Under the pieces are notes generated by a model. That model saw only the letters and a list, made by a program, of their open reading frames with translations. It ran no database searches and had not been told where the DNA came from. Position numbers and translations under genes: made by a program. DNA of 64,000 nucleotides from Sclerodactyla briareus (taxonomy: Eukaryota > Echinodermata > Holothuroidea > Dendrochirotida > Sclerodactylidae): NCBI GenBank assembly GCA_026419785.1, contig JAODTK010005043.1, positions 62,001-126,000 of the forward strand, read 5' to 3'. Below, in pieces: positions 35,593 through 46,640 of the stretch. How positions within the stretch are numbered: the first letter of the stretch is position 1; every line of letters begins with the position of its first letter.

Positions 35593-36837
35593 GCTGTCGT
35601 CTGTATGTCTGATTGATGAGTGCAACTAGGTTTCCTAGGAATGGGTTCGGTCTAGGAGTGTTAATGCAATCGAGAACAGTCTTGACTTGTTTTTACTATG
35701 CTCTTCTTCTATGATTTTTGTGGTTTCAGACCCGTTCACGAGGAATTATGTCCTTCCTGACCCTTCCCTACTAAACTAAATCAAAATAAGCTGAATGTCT
35801 GTCAGCCTGTCCGTTTCGTCCGTCTCGATTTGTAGTATGAACGCGTGCGATCCAAGTCATGCATGCAGTCACATTACCCGGAGGCACAAATGAAATGGGT
35901 TCGATGTATAAATATGGCACCCACGGTCTTTGCGGCTGGTGTTTAAGAACTATCTCTCCCAACTAGCCATGATAGTGACGAATAATATGCGTGGCCATGC
36001 GAGCCAGAGCCTGCTTAGATGAATACTATAATTCTGTCTTGTCTTACTCAATCCATTAAGTGGTGACACTGACACCAGCGTCAGAGGTGACCGGTCGCCT
36101 CAAGCCTTCGGAAAAGTGCCGGAGTTTCCCGGGGGCGAACTAAAGGGTATTGAGTGGCAATAATATCATTCCATGTTTCACGCATCGGGCCCGAACTAGA
36201 TGAAATCACAAACTACTTCTACAACCATGCCTTTTCATTTTCACTTATGGTAAGCTGATAAGATGATCTTTTCAAATCATATTGATATAGAATGACCAAG
36301 TCGTATTTGTGGCTGTTTTCTTGTTTATTCTAAAGAGAAAACGACCGACGACAGGAACCGACCACAGACGACGCCAGAGTGATCAGCTCGGGGGTTTGGA
36401 AATATTTAATTTGGGAGTCCAATTGATAATTTTTTTTATTAGGGTTCCATAAATTTGTCACATGATAGGGATCTACTTACATTCACGAACCTCACATTCA
36501 CTTTCACACGAACCAACATGAGATATGAAGAGGAGGCCGTTCTTTTGCATGTTCCGAATAGAGTGCCATAAAATGCCACTGATATCTCAATATGAATTTA
36601 CATATTCACCCTATCTTCTATTGACCTAGCAGTTACCAGTCTATTGGAACAACATCGTAGATCAGGAAAAAGTCTCATGTTTCCAGATTCTCTTCTATAT
36701 TTGCCATGCCGAATATCATGCATCATAATGCATCCTGACCGGGATGTAACAAGTGCCTACTTGTACTGCTCAACACGATGACGTATAACAAATGTGTTTT
36801 CCTTTCCATGAACGTCTCGCAACCGTGTTGGCTACAT

Positions 36838-37196
36838 CTCAAATCACGTGTGTCCGCAAAAAGTACACGCAACCCCTCATCTTTAAAAGATCTATAGACA
36901 ACCGGGTTGACACGATGGACATTAGGAGAACATGACCGATCCCTGAATCTTGTATTAAGAAACAAGGAGAAAAGTATGGTCGATTTGAAATTAAGGTTCT
37001 CGTCGGGACAGAGTTCAGGCAGGAACAAGTAATAATAGGCAAAACTAAAGATTTTTTGGTATGTTATCCCAACCCACATACTCCACATCAGTAGGAAGAA
37101 TTTAGAGCCTGGCCCTACTACACACACTACTGTCAAAAACGTTTTGAATTGGTTAACCTTATCCGACCTACTCTTTACGCGTGTTGAATTACCCAC
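36838..37196 (-). pseudogene. GPCR-like remnant (TM6/TM7), intronless, decayed
   Basis: The 157-codon - strand ORF (36723-37196) starts RSDKVNQFKTFLTVVCVV, resembling a class A receptor ICL3-TM6 entry (basic residues, K-x-F-L-x-V-V). It later reads RVNPVVYRSFKDEG, an NPxxY motif followed by a helix-8-like segment. The hydrophobic TM7 approach (GIGHVLLMS) lies in the next frame, implying a frameshift. A DTIAIR segment at about 37510-37530 on the same strand could be a damaged DRYxAI motif. The loop between TM6 and TM7 is longer than usual. The evidence is suggestive only. Confidence 0.33.
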
Positions 37197-38098
37197 CAGA
37201 ATGGCGCCGATTTCATCAAAACGGAGGGACAGCCTTTAATTTGAAAGTGAAGATTCAACTGTTCATGACTGATGGAGTTCGAACTGATGACTGATGGAGT
37301 TCAAACTGCGTAATCAACATTAGGCTGGAAACTAACCTGTGGCTTCACGGTAGTCATCGTTAGAGTAGCATCCCCCTGCATCTATTTATCTGGATAACCA
37401 GCAGTATCGAACTGAGGCTGACCGAGGTCTCCATGGGATGGCATATGTGACTTTAGTCATATGGCATAAGAAGTAACTGGCGCTTTTTAACTTCGTTGCA
37501 ATAATGTAACCCAAATAGTTGTGCCTTATCGCTATCGTATCAGTGGTTGATGACATTACCCAGTAACAACATTTTTCGGCGAATCACCATCATTATTCAC
37601 CATCATTATTCACCATCATTATTCTCACCTTTAGCACTGAATGTTCGGGGATATTTTGGTTTTGGGAGTGTCCGTATCCGCTCGCCGCCGGAAATTATAG
37701 CCGTTTTGCCGTTAGCGCAATAAAAATGAACAATTTCTGATGTTCTGAAAACACTTGGTACTTATGTCCACTCTAGTAAAATCTCGGACGAGTTCGAAAG
37801 TTCGAAGAGTTAAGGCTGTGTACACTGTCACATGTTGCGACACATGTGTCGCAAAATGTGTCCGCGACGCCTTGTGTCCGCAAATGTTGACAGTGTGACA
37901 GGAGCAACAAAACATCAGGATACAAGGGACACAGGTAGCGCAACATGTGTTTTTTTTAGCGCAACTTGTGTCCAATAAGTGAAAATAAATTATTTGGCAA
38001 CATGTGTCCTGATGTGTCCTGGCTTTTGACCAATCAGAGAGTCATACTTGAATCCGCTGATTATAGTCTAGCGGATTATAGCATATGACTTTGACAAA

Positions 38099-38197
38099 AT
38101 GGCAGCCTCCATGGAATGGACGAACGTCAAAATAGAAGATCTATTTAAAGTGTGGGAAGGTTGTTGTAGCTACGTCAGTGGTTTATACTGGGCCTAA
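38099..38197 (+). pseudogene. Myb/SANT-like DNA-binding protein start (Harbinger accessory protein)
   Basis: ATG at 38099 opens a 32-codon frame beginning MAASMEWTNVKIEDLFKVWEG. The W-T-x-x-x-x-x-x-L-x-x-x-W-E spacing is that of the first helix of Myb/SANT-like (MADF-related) domains carried by PIF/Harbinger transposons. The frame stops before helices 2 and 3, so the protein is truncated or spliced at a following GT. It lies 285 bp inside the left terminus of the element. Confidence 0.45.
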
Positions 38198-39939
38198 TTA
38201 ATGATACAATAGTCCTGACGTTCCCCAAATGTAGATGGCTTGCTAAAATGCTAAAATAGGGTAACAGTCACTTTACCGTCATTCACAAACAGTATTCGAA
38301 GATGTCTTGCCAAAATGCTGGAGTGGTGGTGATGATAAATAAACAAGCAGCAATGAAATTCATAAGGTATCCTAAATCCATATGATCAAGATACACAGAC
38401 CGATGCTACCTCATCCTCTACCAATTGAAAAGTGCGAGATGGACAGGGAGGCCCTTTGGGGGGAAGGGGGGTATCCCCTCAATATTGAGGGAATGGCCTT
38501 CAATTTAATAAATGACACCCACGACAAAAGTAGTGCTTGGTGCAGTTTTGTGGGAAGCATTTAGACAAGACAACATGCCGTATCAACCAGGGGCGACGTC
38601 AGGGTTTGCGTGAGGGGGTGGGGGCATCTTAGGCCCGACAGGCAAACATCAGCATTCCCCCTTGACAAAAAACGTAATTTTTTTTGACCACCGTCATTTC
38701 CTCTGTCATTTTTTTAAAATTTTTCGGGCAATTGAGGAATGGGTGAGAGGGAGAATGTACCAGAAGGAGGAGCCGATCCTTCGGCCTATGAAATGAATGG
38801 AAAATGATGCAATTTTTTTTTCACCGTCACCGAATATAGTGGGAAAGCCATACGGAAATCAGGGGTGACATGTGGCGTGGAATGCTTAACTCGACCCTCT
38901 TCCTTTCTACGCTCCCGCCACCCCCCCCCCCCCCCCCCCTCCGCTTTTCTTTGCCCTTGTATAAAATAACATAAATCAAATATGATGTAATCTTTTCAAG
39001 CTTTACGAACTATAATGGAAGGTTATAGAAAAAGAGTTGCGTTACGGGAGGTCGAAGGTTGAATCCGACCCTTCCTTCTATCGTAAAGGACAATGGTAAT
39101 GTAACAGAATTTCTTTAAACAAGCCCAGGTGAAAAGAGGACATATCAAAAACCACACCCAATTGGGGCTCTAGCATGTACCTGTTAAGTTATTCCATTGC
39201 CTTCTCACGAATTTGATGAATTCATGGCGTCACCGGAGGGGGGGGGGGGGGGGGAGATTCGAAGGCCGCTCGTTGGCTCTAGGCAGTTAGTAAAAAGGTG
39301 CCAATTTGGAACGCTCACGACAGGTAGACGGGAGAGGGATATTCACAGAGAAATAACAAATTTAATCTATTATATGCTGTTAAGAATTTTGTAAGTTCCT
39401 ATGCAGATATCAATTATATTCATTTCTTACAGGATTTTAAAAGTGCTTGTTTTGCATTGACTTGTATGACAGTTGTCCCCCCCCCCCTTCTGACGTCACC
39501 ATGCCAGGGTGATTTTTAACAGCGGATTGCGGCCCGATTCGGCACTTGAATCGACGAGAATCTGGTATAAAGTTTGATACCCTTAATGGAATCAGGAAAG
39601 TACCAAAATTCAAGTCAAGTTCACATTACCCTTGGGCTTTTTAACCGACCGCCGTTACCACCCATCCTCCCACGCTGGTGAAGTGCTATTTCGGAGAAGT
39701 CTGCTGACCCTGCCCACCTAAACGTTTTCTGTTAGGAAAAGTTTACCCATGTTGGGAAATCAACCCGCCTACCAATAAAATTCCCACCCACAGATCAGAT
39801 ATTTCCGTTGAAATGTCAATTCATTGAAAATTCCCGAATCAAAGTAATCAATTGACAACTGTCCGACATGACCGGCATTATAGTTAGTAATCGACTTCAT
39901 AATTTTTCAGCTGACGAAATAAAGAGGGAAGATGAGATC
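38198..39939. other. Interior of the Harbinger element, degraded
   Basis: No DDE transposase core is seen. Contains poly-C (about 38921-38939), poly-G (about 39238-39254) and C10 (about 39479-39487) tracts, and a CAGGGGCGACGTCAGGG segment near 38589 that could be the terminus of a nested element (no partner found). A B-box-like GGTTGAATCC lies near 39057. Confidence 0.4.
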
Positions 39940-40120
39940 ACTTCGCTCGCAGTATCTGCGGAAAAAACAAGGAATATCAGGAATGAATGTCTCGAACTTG
40001 AGCTCATTCAGGATAGGCAATGGGAGGGCCCTGTGCTGGTCTCTCATGTTAATCCAGGCCCGGGTCAACAGTCCTATTTTATTTCAGGTTTCGACGTCGC
40101 ATTTCCTTTATTAGACAACA
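39940..40120 (-). pseudogene. PIF/Harbinger transposase N-terminal segment
   Basis: On the - strand one frame reads IKEMRRRNLK. After a slip comes TRAWINMRDQHRALPLP, then ILNELKF and a P-x-x-F-x-R-x-Y-C stretch. This fits the conserved Harbinger start: basic stretch, W-I-x-x-R-x-x-x-G-x-x-x-x-L-x-x-E-L, then the F-x-R-M segment. The catalytic DDE part expected between here and about 38.4 kb was not found; that interval is low-complexity and probably deleted or replaced. Confidence 0.6.
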
Positions 40121-40383
40121 ATGGCCATTATCGTTGCAGATGCCGTAAAAACACGTCGCAATTCCGCCTCTTCCTTTAAAAATCACCCTTTTCCCGCATT
40201 TCTTGGAAAACATGTTGCCATGATGGGTCGCAAACCTTGTGTCACAATTGTTGTCGCAACTCGGGTCTTGTGTATACAGGGCCAAAAAACTTGTGTCCTG
40301 ATGTGTCCTGATGTGTCATGAGCGTCGCGGACACATGTTGCGACCCAAGTGTTCCCCAACATGTTGAAGTGTACACAGTCTTT

Positions 40384-40820
40384 AGTCCGATTTACACGAA
40401 ACTTGGTGGGTGGGGACAAATAGATAGTACCGGAAACATGACAGTGATTCGAGGGTCTCCAGAAGTCGAATTTGTGTTTTATTTTCAAGAAAATACAGAG
40501 TTAGTCTGATTTAAACGAAACTTGGTGAGTGGGGACGAAGTTTCTCCCCAAAACATGACGGTGATTTCAAAGTCACCATGTACCAGAGGTCAAATTTGTG
40601 TTATTTTTCGCGATTTTCCCGACTTTGTCAACTCGGTAGATTGGACTGTTATTAGTCCGAAACAATTATAAAGTTCATTTAGTCACAGGGGTGTCAAAAT
40701 TCGCACATCCATGTGATTTTTCTAACGTTGTCATATTTGAACAAAACTTGGAGGATGGGGACTACAGTTAGTCCTGTGAAACAACCGGTGGGGCATTTCA
40801 AAGTCACTGGGGTCGAATGG
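40384..40820 (+). repeat. Degenerate tandem repeat (about 118-bp units) flanking the Harbinger insertion
   Basis: Units start AGTC(C/T)GATTTA(C/A)ACGAAA at 40384 and 40503. A more distant unit has AACAAAACTTGGAGGATGGGGAC near 40735. All share CTTGG(T/A)(G/T)(G/A)(G/A)TGGGGAC and a CATGAC(A/G)GTGATT or equivalent block. The transposon terminus abuts the first unit. Confidence 0.65.
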
Positions 40821-43639
40821 ATGTATATATTAATGTGCTTTCTCTAAACAAGGTCCAAAACTCCATTCCTGCGGGATATATAGCTACACGGTCGCCGTTT
40901 ACCCCGCCTGGTGGCACTGTCTAGTTCTTGTGTGTAACTGTTCTGCTTGCTCGGCGAAATATTTATTTTTACTTCAAATTATCCTGATCAAAATATAGGC
41001 TATAAGTATAGTTATAAACCACATGCCCTAGTCGGTAGGCGGTACTTACTGCATGATTGATGGCTGGTTCATTGAGCTAATGCATATGCATTAGATACCT
41101 GCAAGAACTGTGCTACAAGACGTCCGTGGCTAAAACATATCTAGGATCGTACTGACCAGAGCCATCTAGATCTATTTGAGGAGGTGCAAACATTGAGTCA
41201 ATCCCCGGCGTCCTTGTAGACTAGTGTGACCTTAGAGGGCTGTCCCATACCTTAAATTCATAGACGTTCCGGTGCGTGACGGGTCCTGCACGGGTCATGT
41301 ATATATCTTATAATATACACTGGGAAGGCTACCGTTTCCACTGGTCCAAACCCCGTCTTGATAAGACATTCGATTTCGGTTGAAAAGTTATTGTAGGCCT
41401 ATTTCAAGTTGTGAATTGGGAATCTCATGTGTACTACACATATCACAGAAAATCCTACTGGCCAATGGTTCATGATGTATGTGCCAACAATCTAACAATT
41501 CCTTATGTATCATATTGTGTTTGATGTTTAAAAAAAACTTGACATTGCTCAAGCCCCCGACATATTTCTCTTCGTGAGAATAAATGGCACACTATATCGA
41601 TTTAGCACACTGAAGGAACCTGGCCTGGGAATGATTGAGAGAAATTAACATTCCGATATCTAAGAGAAATCGAGGAAGTTGTAGGCCTACTGTAATGCCA
41701 TTTTTGTTGCGAATTGTTATATTGCGCAATATTGCATATTCATGAAGATGCGGTCTGGTCCAACAGATCCAGATTTTTTCCCTCTCTATCATAGGTCCCT
41801 TCGAACATGACCCATTCAAAACTTTTGAGTTGTACACATACTCGAAATTCACCATAGCCTAACCCCTGAGTAGTTGTGTGTGTGTGAGTTGGTGATAGCA
41901 TGGGCCATCGGGCCTATGGTGTTAACCACGACAGTCACCTCAAGTAACTGCTGGTTGGGTATGATTTCGTTATTCGATTTGTACGCCCCCCCTTTTTTTG
42001 CGCACGCGCCGTGAACAGGTGATCCTGCCTGTTCTGAATGAACATGAAATCCGTCTTTAGGACTAGCACACATACACCCACATACAGACGCATAAACCTA
42101 CGCACGCACACACGCACCCAACATCGCGTCGTTATCGTTATCGTAAAGGGGCATCAACTTTGTAAGATTTCGCCCATAGCACATATATAGTGGAGCGCAG
42201 ACCAGTCACAAACGGATAGTACTTCGACGGTCAATCCTCATGAGAGACTTCAACGAGTGTCAAGATTGTATAACTGAACAACATTGACCCGTTCTGATTT
42301 TTCATTCTTACTTGGGTTCGAACCTGTTTTAGCCCGAAGAACCTAAAAAAGCTTGGGAATTAGGCGCGACGGTACCACCGCATATGCGAAAAGTAATCAA
42401 TAGTGTATTGTCATTCGTATGGGATTCAAGCTAGTGGAAAAATCGATACAAGGGACAAATATCAAACAAGGTTGGTGCCACACCCCGCGCTGAAGCGGTA
42501 ATCTTGGAGTGGGTGGGCTGTTCTTGGTGATGAGCATTCGCCTAGTTTTCCGGGATGTGTCCACCTGTATTATGAGGTACTAATGGTAGGTAAGTGCGTG
42601 ATACAGGTCTGGGTGAAAAAAGGTTTTCGATTTGGGTTCACAAATAAAAACACCTGGCTGCCTAGTGTCATGGTTGGTTGGTCGCGTGCCCCGGTATGGG
42701 CTTTCATCGATCGTAATACTCAATCAGTCAACCATTGAGCTTTATTTTACACTCAATGGCATGCACTCGATTTTTTCCAACACTCTCCCGATCCGATCCC
42801 AGCCCTTTAATGAGATAAATCTGTCACCTCAGCTTCCGCGATGTTAAAGATGATCGTTGTTGTTTTTCACTCCTGCTTTTTTGCTGTTTGAAGATTGAAG
42901 ATGACTGTCGTATACAGAGTCCCCTTTTTCGTAAAGAAACAAAAAAAAAAAACTGAAAAGCGACTGAAAGAAAAAAGACGTCCACTGACTCAGACTGTGA
43001 CGACACTAGGCTATAGGAAATAGTATGGTTAATTCATTATTAACTATTGTTGTCTTTGAACTTCATCTGAACAATCAATCAAACCGACTGTTAACTCCCA
43101 AAATGCGCTCATTTGTCATTTTCACAGATAATCAGATAAATTCAGCTTGGCCTATATGAGCCAGTCCGGGAGATTGGGAGGAAAAATGGTGTCTCTTACT
43201 GAAATTGAAGTATTCGTGAGACTGCTATATTTTTTATTTTCCCACAATTTAAACTTTCAACTCATATGGAAATAATAGGAGTCATTCATTCTCACCCCTC
43301 TTGAAGATTCGTCCAGTCAGAGTCTTCCATTTTTATTGCATAGTCGATTCTTGTTGTCGCAACTAAAAAAAAGGTTTGAATCGGACTAGCAGTTGTCAAT
43401 GTAGATTCCGTTTTGGGGGATTTGATTTGTTTTGGGAATTAGATTTGTCACAGTCGTTCCGCGCAAACTCGCTCCAATTGATAATAGATGGGTATATACT
43501 TGAACATGCAATAACGTCAATATAGATAACACACGTATGTAACACACGTAACGTAATCATCGGCCTATTGTTAAATTACTCAAACAACGACGGTGGTCTT
43601 AACTGGGAACGACTGTTTTTGTTTCTAATGGTCTGCAGA
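40821..43639. other. Intergenic, no gene recognised; possible SINE head
   Basis: Short ORFs have no family resemblance. On the - strand near 42305-42390, GGTGGTACCG...GCGCC followed by GGTTCGAACCC could be a tRNA-derived head, but the arms do not fold well. There is no polypeptide of interest. Confidence 0.35.
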
Positions 43640-43782
43640 CAATGATTATCCCATCTGTATTAATAACCCGACAGAGATCTCCGAATTCGCCCAACAGGGA
43701 TAACCTCCCGACTGATGAGGATGGCTATAAACTGACGGGCGCCCCTATTTTCGTCGTTTACAATGCGCAAATGAGCCCGTGA
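43640..43782 (+). CDS. Unrecognised exon-like segment
   Basis: The acceptor-like CTAATGGTCTGCAG ends at about 43639. The frame then stays open for about 47 codons, including RSPNSPNRDNLPTDEDGY and KLTGAPIFVVYNAQMSP, to a TGA. Composition is richer in G/C and polar residues than the surroundings. No family recognised. It could be a 3' exon or chance; a second frame across the first 60 bases is also open. Confidence 0.2.
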
Positions 43783-43840
43783 AAAAAAATACAAGGTCAC
43801 GTGTACTAAGCGAGGCGAAACCACCTACTGACCTATATCC

Positions 43841-44110
43841 TTAGTCTATGGATGAGGTAGAACTAATGTTCAGTTCAGTATTCGCTCTCCGATGACAAGT
43901 CAAGAAACCCGGAAAATCTATTTGTTGCCATCTAATCCGCAAGGAAAAGCAATCACATGGACACTGGCGGACAGCAATTCGACACTGGCGGACAGCAATT
44001 TGATTCCTTCGAAGGTTTAGGCTGACATGGTGGCGATGAAGCTTATACTTCACTAATTTGCTCTCATCTTTGAGACACGGCATCCGTTTCCTACGGGTTC
44101 GGGAGGCCAA
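43841..44110 (-). other. 18-bp direct duplication inside a spurious ORF
   Basis: A CACTGGCGGACAGCAATT unit is repeated at about 43962 and 43983. The 89-codon - strand ORF here shows the corresponding IAVRQC repeat and is otherwise unrecognised, so it is probably not a gene. Confidence 0.4.
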
Positions 44111-44149
44111 TTGCGGCTCATCTAGGAACCCTGGCCGTATTGATCGTGG

Positions 44150-44415
44150 ATGAGCACCGGCGATAACTCGCCTTCTCTTCTCGACTATTACTCAGATGTT
44201 GACGAGGCGGGATTTAACCAATTCCACAGTGCTCCCGGGACCGCCATTTCCCGAAAGGACTATCAGTGAACTCCAGGATCCGACGACTTTCTTGGAACCT
44301 GGAGAAGCTGGAGTTCAAGTTCAACGTGACTGCTCACAGCCGCGACTTACTTAACCCCAGTAACCCCAGAATATCCACGGCACCACAGCCGCAGAACAAT
44401 GAAGTGAAGACCTAG
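44150..44415 (+). CDS. Unrecognised coding-like segment, two frames
   Basis: ATG at 44150 opens 39 codons beginning MSTGDNSPSLLDYYSDVDE and stopping at 44267-44269. A second frame from about 44270 to TAG 44413-44415 reads RRLSWNLEKLEFKFNV, then TAHSRDLLNPSNP and QPQNNEVKT. Third positions are C/G-rich (AAC CTG GAG AAG CTG GAG TTC AAG TTC AAC), unlike flanking DNA. If a single-base error lies near 44266, the two frames would form one segment. No domain is recognised; it may be an N-terminal or internal exon of an unknown gene. Confidence 0.3.
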
Positions 44416-44467
44416 ATCTCGCCCATCGCAACTTCAAATACAGCCAGCCAGGGCAAATCGTCCGTGA

Positions 44468-44548
44468 CTGCTGGAGTTCGAACCCGGAATATTTTGGTTG
44501 TAAAGTTCACTTGTACCCACTCTACCATTCGTACGCCCACTTGAATGA
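44468..44548 (-). mobile_element. tRNA-derived SINE head
   Basis: On the - strand GAATGGTAGAGTGGGT (A-box-like) is followed at tRNA-like spacing by CCGGGTTCGAACTCC (B box). The anticodon arm does not pair properly, so it is a SINE head or tRNA pseudogene rather than a tRNA gene. The SINE body would extend toward 44400. Confidence 0.45.
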
Positions 44549-45640
44549 CCTGAATACGATCAAGGACACTGGTGAGACCCCACCACAAATACGGCAACCA
44601 TGCATATTTCAGTAAGTGGGCGAATTTGTGCTTTGATGTGCAGAAGTAGCCTATAGCAGATGTGGGGCGAAGTACTTTCTGGCACGAAATAAAAATCACA
44701 ACTGTATGGAATTATTGGTGACCGAAGACGTGATGTTAGAGATCCACGACAGAGTATTGGTGATCTCCATACCGAGAAGGTTAAGACTGCTGGAGAACAT
44801 GGTCCGGCCCCCCCACAGGAGCGCAAATGAGGGGGCGGGGTCTGGGGTGTGACCCCCCTATAGTAGGTGAGGCAACCGACGTTGGAGAAGGACCCATGTG
44901 GCGACAGTGGCCGAAATATACCTTCCTCCCCCCCCCCCTCTTCGCCCCACACACCTCACCTAGGCAAGCTATACCCCCCCCCCCCTCCCCCCCCCCCCCC
45001 GCACGCGCACATACCTCGTCGCAGTCTTGCTCCATTGCGATCGAAATAATGGTATGGGAATTCATGAGAAAATCGTGCAGGGGAGACATTATATTTCCCT
45101 TCTCACCCCCATACGACGATAAGTGTGTGCGGTTCTTATCAATCCTGTCAATGGAAAGAGAACAGGTAGCCATATTAGACATGAGGCATGAATTGGACCT
45201 GTAAAATACATCGAAGATGGCTGTGGTTCCAACATTGACCTCGATCTCATTCCTCCTCCAGAAAAAAAAAAGTGTAAGCAGTGTACCCAGGCGTCACCAA
45301 TTGAACTATCAGAGCATATCATGTGAACCCTTCACTTTATACTGCCTACCTTTAATTTATTTGATTATATGGAACTTCGGACACAATTGTAAGTATTGCG
45401 GTTACGTGCGCGTAGAAAACACGCTGGTTGTGACCTGTATTCTTCGCCAATCGTTGCACTTTCAGGCTCTCGAAGTCACCATCAAGGTTGCCCTCTCGAG
45501 GTTTCCATGGCGACCGATGCCAACGTAAACAAGCCACGCGCTAATCTGTTTTGTTGAACCTCTTTCCTACGGCGGACGGAGATAGCAAATCAATCTGACA
45601 TAGAATGCAAAACAAGAGTTTGTTCATTCTCAGCAATTAA
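44549..45640. other. No gene recognised; C-rich low complexity
   Basis: Two poly-C blocks (about 44927-44939 and 44974-45000). Long ORFs on both strands (44560-44952, 44781-45182, 44827-45204) overlap these blocks and are Pro/Gly-rich artefacts. Confidence 0.45.
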
Positions 45641-45889
45641 ATGCGATTGGCCGTAGCTTACTTAACTTTGGTGTGCTGCATCTTCTTTAATTATCATCCT
45701 CGCAACTGTACCGGCTGTGTCTGGCGCTCGCCTCAGATCACATACCATACCGTCCGTGCTCAGGAAGTACACACGACCCCAACCTCTCATCCTCATCGTA
45801 CTTTACTCGGAAAGAACAATGGAGGAGACTCCGAAGTCAATTTCAGAAGCAGTGTAGCCGTCACGAGAAATTACGACCGGAATAAATAA
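45641..45889 (+). CDS. Possible small secreted protein, 82 residues
   Basis: ATG 45641 opens 82 codons starting MRLAVAYLTLVCCIFF, a short basic n-region then a hydrophobic h-region, as in signal peptides. A mature part with three cysteines in the first 30 residues and a basic, Asn/Arg-rich C-terminus ends at TAA, where AATAAA overlaps the stop. No homologue is recognised. A chance ORF of this length is common, so the signal-peptide look is the only support. Confidence 0.25.
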   Translation: MRLAVAYLTLVCCIFFNYHPRNCTGCVWRSPQITYHTVRAQEVHTTPTSHPHRTLLGKNNGGDSEVNFRSSVAVTRNYDRNK

Positions 45890-46255
45890 TAGAAGAAATT
45901 TTGAGACATGAAACTTGTTAGGATAGATGTAATGTATATGGAGACAATGACTTTTCAATTTTCGACCTGGAGGCAGTTGACGTAAGTTTTGTATCAAATG
46001 TTCATTGAAGGAATCAATGAAATCTGGATTCTGAGAGAAAATATCAAGTTATGTACCTGTTAATTCTTTGGAATATTTTTTTTCTTTTGCGTCGGCTTTG
46101 AGCGAAAAAGACTGTTGTGCGTTAGAGCGAGGGCCGAGGGGAGAGGTGGTAAGGTGAGGCGGGACCCTAGGGCGAGGTGTGTCTATGGCGGATATGTCTA
46201 TATGATGCGTGAAAAATGATCAATGCTCTCAGTTGAATAACAGATTATATTAAAC

Positions 46256-46640
46256 CTTTACAAATCGCTGGTCAATCCACATCTTGACTACTGTATTTCC
46301 GTCTGAAAACCATAATAAAGAGATGAAAATGCTATGGAGATTGACACAGTGCCAGCCATCCAAACTGTTAAAACAGAAGCTACGAGGAAAGGCTGAAAGA
46401 ATCGAACATGATAACCATAGCAAGCGGTATTATAAGGACCCGGTAAAGATGTAGGCCTACAATATGGTTAACGGATTAAAAGTGTATAAATGATGGAAAC
46501 AGCATTGCAATTGTATTGTTATGTACTGTTGACACAGTAAGAAAATCGAGAGGGAAGCATAGTTTCTGAAAGAGAAAAATTGTCAGGAAAATTTGAAATG
46601 AGCTCCCAGAATAATTCTCCAGACTGGAGAACAGCAGGCG
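46256..46640 (+). mobile_element. LINE reverse-transcriptase C-terminal remnant (CR1/jockey-like)
   Basis: In shifting frames: LYKSLVNPHLDYCISV, then SYEERLKESNMITI, then KMVNGLK, RGKHS and finally NELPE. These are the ordered C-terminal motifs of CR1/jockey-type polymerases (LYxSLVRPHLEYC, YxERLKxLxLxxLxxRR, F(K)xxxG, RGHS, WNxLPx). Many stops and shifts show it is long dead. It continues in the same sense as the fragment at 63.9 kb, but on a different copy. Confidence 0.75.

Larger units (their letters stand above)
33122..36837. other. Intergenic DNA; one unrecognised 132-codon ORF
   Basis: The ORF at 33596-33994 (+) and a 39-codon ORF at 33346-33465 (hydrophobic N-terminus) are not recognised and may be chance. 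Also present: an (AAT)n array (34010-34071), a C17-like run near 34756-34772, a G9-10 run near 35446, a (TATC)n array (35526-35592) and AATAAA at about 35033. Confidence 0.35.
37813..40381. mobile_element. PIF/Harbinger DNA transposon, 2,569 bp, with about 60-bp inverted termini
   Basis: The left end (AGGCTGTGTACACT...) and the complement of the right end (AGACTGTGTACACT...) align over about 60 bp. They share CATGTTG, GTCGCAA and a final ATGTGTCCGCGACGC, with a few indels. Flanking TTA at 37810-37812 and 40382-40384 is the 3-bp TWA target duplication typical of PIF/Harbinger. Sub-terminal copies of TGTGTCCTGATGTGTCC occur at both ends. Inside are remnants of a transposase N-terminus (- strand, right end) and a Myb/SANT-like protein start (+ strand, left end), the two products of autonomous Harbingers. 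Confidence 0.88.

Noticed and set aside
44560..45204. Overlapping Pro/Gly-rich ORFs of 125-133 codons
   Set aside because: Generated by poly-C tracts; no domain.
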